Of a stretch of DNA of 64,000 nucleotides, positions 51,095 through 58,543 are shown piece by piece (the stretch's first letter is position 1; every line of letters begins with the position of its first letter). The notes under the pieces are model-generated. The model was not told the DNA's origin, did not search any database, and saw only the letters and a program-made list of their open reading frames with translations. Where the stretch lies: the NCBI GenBank assembly GCA_002310995.1, contig DBYV01000035.1, positions 12,238-76,237 on the forward strand, read 5' to 3'. The position numbers were made by a program, and so were the translations under genes. The DNA comes from a bacterium UBP6_UBA1177 (GTDB lineage: Bacteria; UBP6; UBA1177).

Positions 51095-52595
51095 ATTCTT
51101 TGCTATCACATTGTTTTTATTGTTGTTTTTGTGTGTTTCATGTGAAAACAAGGTCAATTTTCCTGAAAAAGAAATTTCTGATGAAGATGAAATTCAGGAT
51201 GAAGACACAGACACTGTTCAGGAGCTTCTTTTCAACTTGAAAGTTGAAGCAAATGAGAAAAATTCCCTTTCGTGCAGGCTCACTTTTTCAACATCAGATG
51301 AAAGAAAAACTTTTGTGAAGTACTATTCAGACACCCACAAGGGCTATAAAATCAGCGAGGAATCGGCAAAAAGTGAACACTATTTCTTTCTTTGGGGAAT
51401 GCGAGAAAACAGGGATTACAAAATAGAAATTTATTCTGATGATGCAGAACCTGAACTTCTTGCAAGTGCTGAATTTCATTCCGGGAGAGCCCCAGACTAT
51501 CTTCCATTAATGTATCCAGGCGAGCACAACAAGGCAAAAACTGCTGAAGGTTTTGTCCTTTTCCAATATGCCATAACAGATCTTGACCTTATGGTTCCTG
51601 TAGCCTTGATGCTTGATACCGACGGTGAGATCGTGTGGTATTACGAATATTACACATGGTTTTCGAATTCGTTCGGTGATGTTGCGTGGAATCCTGAAAA
51701 GCAGACAATACTGATTGCGCTTTTAAAAAACGCCTCTGCAAATGATTCTTTGGCCGAAGAGGCGATAGAGATTGATCTGGAGGGAAATATTGTTTGGAAA
51801 GCTCCTGGGATCATGAGCTATTATTATGGTCCTGAAAGCTGGCATCATGCTTATTACATGATGAAGGATGGTTCTGTAACTTTCCCGCAGGTAATTTATG
51901 ATGATTGTATTATTACAGATAAAATTGTAAATCTTAATGGTGCAACTTACGACGAACTCTGGAGTTGGGATTACAGGGATTATTTTGAAAAACCAGACTG
52001 TGCTACAGCTGAAAACGACAATTTTTATATTGACTGGACGCACACAAACAGTGTCTCGATGTTCAAGGAAGAAGGAATAGTCTATGTCAATTCGCGCAAC
52101 TTCTCGACTTTTTTTAAAATCGATATGAACTCAGGCACAATAATCTGGAGGCTTGGCAAAGACGGTGATTTTACATTTGTCGGAAAAAAAGAATATCCTT
52201 GGTTTGAACGTGCCCATGATCCTGAAATCAACGGTGCCAACGGAAACAAAGTCATTTTCTTTGACAACGGCACGGCGGAAAGAGGATTCAGCAGAATTGT
52301 GGAGTACACTATCGACGAAAAAGCTATGACGGCAGAAATGACTTTCGAGTTTGACGGTATTAATCTTGGCAAAGGTTGGTGGAGCAAATACTGGGGTGAT
52401 GCAGACCGCCTTGAAAATGGTAATATTTTTGTCACTATTGGTATAAATGATATGCAGCAGATTTCAAGATTCCTAGAACTAACTCCTAATGGCGAAGTTG
52501 TTTGGGAGTTTTTCTTTGAAAAAAATGATGACTGGCAGATTTCACTATACAAAGCAGATAAATTTATTCCTCCATTGGAGTTTGTGAATGAGTAG
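51087..52595 (+). CDS. Arylsulfotransferase-like lipoprotein, copy 2
   Basis: 502 residues. Signal MNKFFAITLFLLLFLCVSC, acidic linker, then the same propeller as copy 1, with SWHHAYYM, IDWTHTNSVSMF, VNSRNFSTFFKIDMNSG and RAHDPEINGANG. His and Arg residues thought to form the ASST active site appear conserved. It is clearly closer to copy 3 than to copy 1. The start codon lies 8 nt inside copy 1, and its own stop overlaps copy 3 by 8 nt, the same geometry at both junctions. Its residues about 73-162 are encoded by DNA identical to copy 3. Confidence 0.78.
   Translation: MNKFFAITLFLLLFLCVSCENKVNFPEKEISDEDEIQDEDTDTVQELLFNLKVEANEKNSLSCRLTFSTSDERKTFVKYYSDTHKGYKISEESAKSEHYFFLWGMRENRDYKIEIYSDDAEPELLASAEFHSGRAPDYLPLMYPGEHNKAKTAEGFVLFQYAITDLDLMVPVALMLDTDGEIVWYYEYYTWFSNSFGDVAWNPEKQTILIALLKNASANDSLAEEAIEIDLEGNIVWKAPGIMSYYYGPESWHHAYYMMKDGSVTFPQVIYDDCIITDKIVNLNGATYDELWSWDYRDYFEKPDCATAENDNFYIDWTHTNSVSMFKEEGIVYVNSRNFSTFFKIDMNSGTIIWRLGKDGDFTFVGKKEYPWFERAHDPEINGANGNKVIFFDNGTAERGFSRIVEYTIDEKAMTAEMTFEFDGINLGKGWWSKYWGDADRLENGNIFVTIGINDMQQISRFLELTPNGEVVWEFFFEKNDDWQISLYKADKFIPPLEFVNE
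51305..51572 (+). repeat. 268-bp identical block, first copy
   Basis: Identical base for base to 52806-53073, at an offset of 1501 bp. It lies inside copy 2 and encodes the N-terminal beta domain. Sequence identity stops abruptly at both ends. Confidence 0.95.
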
Positions 52596-54096
52596 ATTTT
52601 TAATTATGTCGGTGTTTTTTTTGGCGTTTTTGTTTGTTTCCTGTGAAAACAAAGTATCTGTTCCTAATAAAGAAATTCCTGATGAGGATGAAATATCAGA
52701 TGAAGACACTGATTCCGGAGACGAACTGATTTCAGACCTTAAAATCGAGGAAAATAAAGAAAATTCTCTTTCGTGCAGGCTTACTTTTTCAACCGCAAAT
52801 GAGAAAAAAACTTTTGTGAAGTACTATTCAGACACCCACAAGGGCTATAAAATCAGCGAGGAATCGGCAAAAAGTGAACACTATTTCTTTCTTTGGGGAA
52901 TGCGAGAAAACAGGGATTACAAAATAGAAATTTATTCTGATGATGCAGAACCTGAACTTCTTGCAAGTGCTGAATTTCATTCCGGGAGAGCCCCAGACTA
53001 TCTTCCATTAATGTATCCAGGCGAGCACAACAAGGCAAAAACTGCTGAAGGTTTTGTCCTTTTCCAATATGCCGCCACGACTTACGATCACATTTTCCCA
53101 GTCGCGCTTATGGTCGATACCGATGGAGAAGTTGTTTGGTATTATGAATACAATCAGTGGTATTTGAGCGCTTTCGGCGATGTCGCATGGAATCCGGAAA
53201 AACAGACAATACTCATCGGGCTCACAAAAGATTTGTCGGCAGCTGATTCTCTTGCTGAAGAAGCTATTGAAATCGACCTCGAAGGTAATATTTTATGGAA
53301 ATCTCCTGAAACAGCGAGTTATTATTACGGCCCAGGAAGCTGGAATCACGCATATTATATGATGAAAGACGGCTCAGTGACTTTTCCGCAAGTTATTTAT
53401 GACGATTGCGTTGTCACCGACAGAATCGTAAACCTTGACGCCGATACCTACGGCGAATTCTGGATCTGGGATTACAGGGATTATTTTGAAAAACCCGACT
53501 GCTCAACAAACACCAGCGGAGATTTTTATATTGACTGGACGCACACGAACAGTGTTTCAATGTTCAAGGAAGAAGGTATCGTATATGTCAATTCGCGCAA
53601 CTTCTCGACATTGTTCAAAATCGATATGAGCTCAGGCGCAATAATCTGGAGACTCGGAAAAGACGGAGACTTCTCATTTGTCGGCGATAATCCTAATCCG
53701 TGGTTTGAGCTTGCCCACGAACCTGAAATTAACGGTGTCAATGGCAACAAAATCATTTTCTTTGACAACGGCACGGCAGAAAGAGGCTTCAGCAGAATTG
53801 TGGAATACACAATTGATGAAACAAACATGACAGCCGAAATGACTTTTGAATTTGACGGCAGAGATCTCGGGAAAGGATGGTGGAGCGAATATTGGGGTGA
53901 TGCTGACCGCCTTGAAAACGACAATATCTTTGTAACGGCAGGTTTCTACGATATGCAGCAGATTTCAAGATTTTTCGAAGTTACACATGAAGGCGAAGTT
54001 GTATGGGAACTCTTTTTTGAAAAGGAGGATGACTGGCAGATTTCGCTCTATAAAGCTGACAAATTCGTACCGCCTTTGGAATTCATAAATAGATAA
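52588..54096 (+). CDS. Arylsulfotransferase-like lipoprotein, copy 3
   Basis: 502 residues. Signal MSRFLIMSVFFLAFLFVSC, acidic linker (DEDEISDEDTDSGDE), then the ASST-type propeller as in copy 2 (SWNHAYYM with one His changed to Asn, DWTHTNSVSMF, VNSRNFSTLFKIDMSSG, WGDADRLENDNIFVTAG). It is the last gene of the tandem trio. The Asn in place of the first His of the HH pair may affect activity if that His is used. Its 3' end is followed by the double-hairpin repeat. Confidence 0.78.
   Translation: MSRFLIMSVFFLAFLFVSCENKVSVPNKEIPDEDEISDEDTDSGDELISDLKIEENKENSLSCRLTFSTANEKKTFVKYYSDTHKGYKISEESAKSEHYFFLWGMRENRDYKIEIYSDDAEPELLASAEFHSGRAPDYLPLMYPGEHNKAKTAEGFVLFQYAATTYDHIFPVALMVDTDGEVVWYYEYNQWYLSAFGDVAWNPEKQTILIGLTKDLSAADSLAEEAIEIDLEGNILWKSPETASYYYGPGSWNHAYYMMKDGSVTFPQVIYDDCVVTDRIVNLDADTYGEFWIWDYRDYFEKPDCSTNTSGDFYIDWTHTNSVSMFKEEGIVYVNSRNFSTLFKIDMSSGAIIWRLGKDGDFSFVGDNPNPWFELAHEPEINGVNGNKIIFFDNGTAERGFSRIVEYTIDETNMTAEMTFEFDGRDLGKGWWSEYWGDADRLENDNIFVTAGFYDMQQISRFFEVTHEGEVVWELFFEKEDDWQISLYKADKFVPPLEFINR
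52806..53073 (+). repeat. 268-bp identical block, second copy
   Basis: Second copy of the identical block of 51305-51572. The flanking parts of the two genes differ at many synonymous sites. Confidence 0.95.
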
Positions 54097-54100
54097 TGGG

Positions 54101-54146
54101 CGCCCCTGATGCAGGGGAGCTGTCAGCTCTGCTGACTGAGTGGGTC
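54101..54146. repeat. Double-hairpin dispersed repeat, intergenic copy
   Basis: CCCCTG-ATG-CAGGGG and a perfect second hairpin GTCAGC-TCT-GCTGAC, then TGAGTGGGT. This is the most regular copy of the family and is nearly identical to the full copy inside gspI. It fills the gap between the convergent copy-3 lipoprotein and endonuclease genes and may act as a terminator for one or both. Confidence 0.85.
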
Positions 54147-54148
54147 GT

Positions 54149-54907
54149 TTATCTGTTTTTGCAGCGTTCTTTTAAGATAAGATTCTGATTTTTCTGGATT
54201 TTTTCTATTTCAGCCGCTCTTTTGCACTCCCATGTGTCGACAGGGTCGGATTTGTCCCATGCTTCGAGCATTTTGCGGTTCTTCTCGTTTACGATTCCGT
54301 AGCCAGGATATGCCGAATCCATGTAAAAATAAGTGCGCGCGATGTCGCCGCGGATCGATTCGGCGGGCTCTGCCATATTGTTTTTGACTTCAAAATCGCA
54401 GTTGCCGTACTTCCTCTCCTCTCCTGAAATTATGCCGTAATCAAAGTTTGATCTGTCTGCATTGACTTTGCCGATCGCGGGAACGAGATTGTACATGTCA
54501 GCCTGCATAAACTGAAAATCTTTGTTCATTTTCGAAGCGCAGTTACGCCCTTTGAAACGCTTTCCTTTGCTGTCGACGCACTGCGGATCGCCCTCTTTCC
54601 ACTCTTTCAGTTTTCCGCCGAAAGCTGCCGCCGGAACGATGTGTTCCCACTCTACACGCTTGCTTCGCGAATGGTTTTTCGCATCGAAATAGCTGCATCC
54701 TTCCGAGATGACTTTCTGTTTTTTGTCATAGGAACAGCCGCAGTAAAAGGTCTTACGCACTTTTTCGTCACCGTAAATCACCTTGTCGAGTAGCTTTTTC
54801 GACTTCGAAAACGAATTTATCTCGGTGTTTCCTTTCTGCTGCTCCGACGCAAAGACAAAAACCGCCGCGACCGCGGAAAAAACGATAAAAATCAGGAGTT
54901 TTTTCAT
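54149..54907 (-). CDS. Secreted endonuclease I (EndA/Vvn family)
   Basis: 252 residues from the ATG at 54907; the open frame reaches a TTG five codons upstream. A signal peptide (MKKLLIFIVFSAVAAVFVFA) is followed by the mature nuclease with the beta-beta-alpha metal motif VEWEHIVPAAAFGG (about 84-97), the paired NKDFQFMQADMYNLVPAIGKVNADRSN, and Cys pairs expected for a periplasmic enzyme (CGCSYD, DPQC, NCAS, GNCDF). It cuts DNA and RNA non-specifically outside the cytoplasm. Confidence 0.92.
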   Translation of the reverse strand: MKKLLIFIVFSAVAAVFVFASEQQKGNTEINSFSKSKKLLDKVIYGDEKVRKTFYCGCSYDKKQKVISEGCSYFDAKNHSRSKRVEWEHIVPAAAFGGKLKEWKEGDPQCVDSKGKRFKGRNCASKMNKDFQFMQADMYNLVPAIGKVNADRSNFDYGIISGEERKYGNCDFEVKNNMAEPAESIRGDIARTYFYMDSAYPGYGIVNEKNRKMLEAWDKSDPVDTWECKRAAEIEKIQKNQNLILKERCKNR

Positions 54908-55033
54908 AACCAGGTCCCTCAACCAGCCAAAACTAGCAAAATTGTAAGAAAAATGAGAAAAATTTCAAAAATCAACGAATTTTTGAGTTTTCTTAAAAAT
55001 TTCTACTTAAAAATTTTCCGATTCTGGGAAAAA

Positions 55034-55123
55034 TTCTCAATAGCATTTAGAAAATTTCCAAAATAAGAAAAAGTTCTCAATAGTGTTGCGAATTTTTCTG
55101 AAATGAGTAAAATTTCTCAATAG
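55034..55123. repeat. Three TTCTCAATAG direct repeats at exact 40-bp spacing
   Basis: TTCTCAATAG occurs at 55034, 55074 and 55114, with partly similar AT-rich spacers (AAAATTTCCAAAATAAG, GAATTTTTCTGAAATGAG). The last copy ends 23 bp before the ATPase ATG. The rest of the gap (54923-55033) is AT-rich with weaker similar segments. Equal spacing of about four helical turns suggests a regulator-binding array. Confidence 0.75.
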
Positions 55124-55146
55124 GTTCTTTTTTGAAGGAGTTGAGC

Positions 55147-56337
55147 ATGATAAAAAGAGAGAAATATCTCGCTGAGATCCGCAGTTTTTATGACAGTGAC
55201 CTTATAAAAATCATCACGGGTGTCAGAAGATGCGGAAAGTCGGTGATCCTGGAACAGATTATGGAAGAAATAAGGCTCCGTTCCGACAATGTGGTATATC
55301 TCGATTTTGACGACAGGGCGGTGACATCATCGATTGAAAGCTGGAAAGATATTGTCGATTATGTAAATTCGCGCAAAAAAACAGGACTCTGTTATGTTTT
55401 TCTTGACGAAATTCAGGAAATCGAAGACTGGGCGCTTGCATGCCGCTCTCTGAGACGGGAAAACTGCTCGGTTTTTATCACAGGTTCAAATTCAAAACTT
55501 CTTTCAAAAGAGTTTACAAGCGAACTTTCCGGTAGATATGTCGCGTTCAGGATCCGTCCGTTTGTCTACAAAGAACTTTCAGAATATGCAGAAGAACTTA
55601 AAAAAGAGTTTACTATCACTGACTACCTTGTCTGGGGCGGCTTTCCGAAAAGGTTTGAACTTAACGGAAGCGGCGAAACGAGAAGATATATTTCTGAACT
55701 TGACGAGACGATAGTTTCAAACGACATTATCAACCGCTACGGCATAAGAAAATCGGTCGAATTTAAAAAATTCGTGAACTTCATGCTGATTTCAAATGCC
55801 CGGATTTATTCGGCAAAATCAATTTCGAACTATATGAAAAGCTGCGGCATAAACTGCACTTCGAACACCGTTCAGAAGTGGATAAGCTATCTTGCTGCCG
55901 CTTACATCATCGATGAAATCCCGCGCTATTCCAAAAAGGCGAAAAAAGAGCTCGAACAAAGCAAAAAAATCTACAACTGCGATGTTTCGCTCAATTCGAT
56001 ACGGTGCAAAGACAACCGCTTCGACTTGACGCACAATCTTGAGAATATCGTCTACAACGAGCTCGTTTTTATGGGCTACACTCTCTCAGTTTTTGACAAT
56101 GGCGGAAAGGAAATTGATTTTATCGCCGAAAAGGAGAATCAGAGATACTACATTCAGGTTGCATATAGCATTGCCGAGGAAAAAGCCTACGAACGGGAAC
56201 TTGGTGCATTCGATCCCCTTACGCAAAGGGACAGGAAAATCATTATCACGAACGATGACATTGACTATTCTACCAGCAATATCGATCACTTGAAACTCAA
56301 AGACTTCCTTTTGATGAAGGATTTAGAGAGGAAATAA
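55147..56337 (+). CDS. AAA ATPase with DUF4143-type C-terminal domain
   Basis: 396 residues from the ATG at 55147, with AAGGAG 6 nt upstream. Walker A is GVRRCGKSV and Walker B YVFLDEIQE; ITGSNSKLLSKE is the sensor-1 region and WGGFPKRF is typical of this ATPase family. A winged-helix linker precedes a C-terminal domain with GKEIDFIAEKENQRYYIQVAYS, which has the D..xQ/E.xK shape of a PD-(D/E)xK-like fold (Gln in place of Glu). These ATPases are common and poorly characterised; some are linked to mobile or defence contexts. It is preceded by the 40-bp-spaced repeats. Confidence 0.88.
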   Translation: MIKREKYLAEIRSFYDSDLIKIITGVRRCGKSVILEQIMEEIRLRSDNVVYLDFDDRAVTSSIESWKDIVDYVNSRKKTGLCYVFLDEIQEIEDWALACRSLRRENCSVFITGSNSKLLSKEFTSELSGRYVAFRIRPFVYKELSEYAEELKKEFTITDYLVWGGFPKRFELNGSGETRRYISELDETIVSNDIINRYGIRKSVEFKKFVNFMLISNARIYSAKSISNYMKSCGINCTSNTVQKWISYLAAAYIIDEIPRYSKKAKKELEQSKKIYNCDVSLNSIRCKDNRFDLTHNLENIVYNELVFMGYTLSVFDNGGKEIDFIAEKENQRYYIQVAYSIAEEKAYERELGAFDPLTQRDRKIIITNDDIDYSTSNIDHLKLKDFLLMKDLERK

Positions 56338-56386
56338 AAGATTTTTAGGAGCGAGCCGAGTTTTTCAAAAGCAGAAATTAGGAGAT

Positions 56387-57067
56387 TTACAGCAGACTGT
56401 TGATTTTGTCGGCGATCTCAGCCGGTTCGACTGTCGATTCGAAGCGTTCTATCACTTCGCCTTCGCGGTTTACAAGAAATTTGGTGAAATTCCACTTGAT
56501 TTTGGAATTGTTTTTGTAGTCGGGATCCATTTTCGTGATGAAACCGTCCATGAATTCCGCTTTTTCGCCCGTAAATCCTGCGAAACTCTTCTTGCTTTTG
56601 AGGAAGGTGTAGAGCGGAAGCTCGTTTTCGCCGTTGACTTCGATTTTTTTGAAGTTGTCGAAACTTGTTGCGAATTTTGCCTGGCAGAACTGGTGGATTT
56701 CGTCATCGGTTCCCGGTGCCTGATGTCCGAACTGGTCGCACGGAAAATCAAGTATTTCCAAGCCTTTGTGATGATATTCCTTCCAAAGGTTCTCAAGTCC
56801 TTCATACTGCGGGGTGAAGCCGCATCCCGTCGCAGTGTTGACGATAAGAAGCACTTTGCCTTTGAAATTTGACATCGGAACATCGTTTCCCTTTCTGTCT
56901 TTTACCGTGAAATCGTAAATACTCATTTTTTTCTCCTTTACTTGTTCAGTTGCCTCTTTTGTTTCTGTTTTTGCCTGTGTTTCGCCAGCTTTGACCGCCG
57001 GTTTTTCCTTGTTGCACGACAAAACCGCGAAAATGATGCAAACAAGCGTTAAAATGATTTTTTTCAT
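56387..57067 (-). CDS. Lipoprotein glutathione peroxidase-like protein
   Basis: 226 residues. The N-terminus is a lipoprotein signal (lipobox VLSC, C18) plus a Lys/Glu/Thr linker to about residue 47. The thioredoxin-fold peroxidase follows: NTATGCGFTPQYEGLE with peroxidatic Cys about 82, FPCDQFGHQAPG with the Gln and resolving Cys, and KWNFTKFLVNREG with the Trp/Asn. It reduces hydroperoxides, probably with thioredoxin rather than glutathione. An internal ATG at 56926 (MSIYDF) has a strong GGAG site and would give a cytoplasmic form of usual GPx length. Confidence 0.88.
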   Translation of the reverse strand: MKKIILTLVCIIFAVLSCNKEKPAVKAGETQAKTETKEATEQVKEKKMSIYDFTVKDRKGNDVPMSNFKGKVLLIVNTATGCGFTPQYEGLENLWKEYHHKGLEILDFPCDQFGHQAPGTDDEIHQFCQAKFATSFDNFKKIEVNGENELPLYTFLKSKKSFAGFTGEKAEFMDGFITKMDPDYKNNSKIKWNFTKFLVNREGEVIERFESTVEPAEIADKINSLL

Positions 57068-57083
57068 TGTTTTACCTCAAGAA

Positions 57084-58439
57084 TTACAGATATTTCACAA
57101 AAATATAGAGCGTGCTGATTGCGACAACTATTATTGCGGCAGGTGCGCTCAGCTTGCAGTATCTGCCCCAGCCGACAGGGTGACCTGATTTTGCAGAAAC
57201 CAAGGTCCCGACTACATTTGCGCTTGCTCCTATCGGGGTTCCGCTGCCGCCGATGTCGGTCCCCATCGAGAGTGCCCAGGCCATTGTTTCAAGCGAAACT
57301 CCGGTTGATGCGGAAAGCGATTTGATGACGGGGATCATCGTTGCGGCAAAAGGAATATTGTCGATGAAGGCACTCGCGACTGCCGAAACCCAGATGATTA
57401 TTGCAATCATAATGTAGGCGTTGCCTTTTGATACTTTTCCGATGAAATCAGCGATAAGTTTGAGTATTCCGGTCTGCTCCAGACCGCCTACGACAAAGAA
57501 AAGTCCGATGAAAAAGAGCAGTGTTTTATAGTCAACATGCTGCAGTATTCTGGTTGCATATCTTGGAGCTGCAAAAAGCGTAAGAAGCGCGATTCCAAGG
57601 CCTATTGTCGCAACAGTGAGCCCGGTTTGGGCGTGGGTTACAAGCAGAACAACCGCAATCGAGAAGATTATGCAGCTGTTGCTGAAACCGATTCTGCTGA
57701 CTATTGCCGATTTTGGCGTCGGAATTGTTGAAATATCAATATCTTTTCCAGCACTTACATATTCCTTACGGCACATCATAATGAAGTAAAGGAGCGTAAA
57801 AACAAGGCCGATAAACGCTATTTTTCCGGTATGCTCGAAGAAATCACCGAAAGAATAACCGAGACTTGTTCCTATTATGATGTTGGGCGGATCACCGCAC
57901 ATTGTCGCGGAACCGCCTAAGTTCGCGCAGAAAATTTCGGCAAGAATCATGCTGACAGGGTTGAATTTGAGAAGGCGCGAAAGTTCAACCGTTACCGCCG
58001 CAAGGAAAAGAATGACCGTGATGCTGTCAATGAACATCGAAAGGGCGAAGGAAATCAGCATGAACGCCACAAAAATGTAGATGACGCGGTAATTTACAAG
58101 TTTCGCAAGCCTCATGCAGAGCCAGCGGAAGAAACCCGAAGCCGCCATTCCTTCGACCATTACCATCATTCCGGCAATGAAAAATATCGTCGCCCAGTTG
58201 ATTCCGGTCGAGTTTTCGGGAACGTCGCCAGCGCTGTACCAGAAACTTTTCGTGAGAATTATTTTTATGTTCAGTGTCTCCATGATCGCATCAAAACTGT
58301 GCATCCCGAGCCCGAAAACAAGAATCGCCGTAAGAACCGCACAGCCGAGCGTCACAAGATGTCGTTCGATTTTTTCAGTCACCATGAGAATGAACATTGC
58401 AAGAAAAATCACGACTGAAAGTATTTGTGCCAGAAGCAT
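57084..58439 (-). CDS. ArsB/NhaD-superfamily ion permease
   Basis: 451 residues with about 11-12 transmembrane helices. Ion transporter superfamily features are the two inverted re-entrant regions: ANLGGSATMCGDPPNIIIGTSLG (about 176-198) and GTDIGGSGTPIGASANVVG (about 399-417). Members include Na+/H+ antiporters of the NhaD type, arsenite permeases and anion/Na+ symporters. The GDPPNIIIG motif favours the NhaD/ArsB branch. The substrate cannot be decided. No ars genes are adjacent. Confidence 0.85.
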   Translation of the reverse strand: MLLAQILSVVIFLAMFILMVTEKIERHLVTLGCAVLTAILVFGLGMHSFDAIMETLNIKIILTKSFWYSAGDVPENSTGINWATIFFIAGMMVMVEGMAASGFFRWLCMRLAKLVNYRVIYIFVAFMLISFALSMFIDSITVILFLAAVTVELSRLLKFNPVSMILAEIFCANLGGSATMCGDPPNIIIGTSLGYSFGDFFEHTGKIAFIGLVFTLLYFIMMCRKEYVSAGKDIDISTIPTPKSAIVSRIGFSNSCIIFSIAVVLLVTHAQTGLTVATIGLGIALLTLFAAPRYATRILQHVDYKTLLFFIGLFFVVGGLEQTGILKLIADFIGKVSKGNAYIMIAIIIWVSAVASAFIDNIPFAATMIPVIKSLSASTGVSLETMAWALSMGTDIGGSGTPIGASANVVGTLVSAKSGHPVGWGRYCKLSAPAAIIVVAISTLYIFVKYL

Positions 58440-58513
58440 GACCGCACCTCATTTATTTAAAGGCTGAACTTTTTGCAAAGCGTCAGCTCGAAAAAAACCC
58501 GCTGTTATAGCGC

Positions 58514-58537
58514 GAACTATTTTTTTTGCAATAGTTC
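58514..58537. promoter_or_regulatory. Inverted repeat upstream of the radical SAM gene
   Basis: GAACTATT and AATAGTTC form a perfect 8-bp inverted repeat with an 8-nt T-rich centre. It ends 6 bp before the first possible start (ATG 58544) in the 100-bp gap between divergent genes. It could be an operator or an mRNA hairpin. Confidence 0.5.
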
Positions 58538-58543
58538 AAAGCG

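Noticed and set aside
55034..55123. CRISPR array interpretation of the TTCTCAATAG repeats
   Set aside because: Repeat units are only 10 bp, spacers are similar to each other, and there are just three copies; no cas genes are present.
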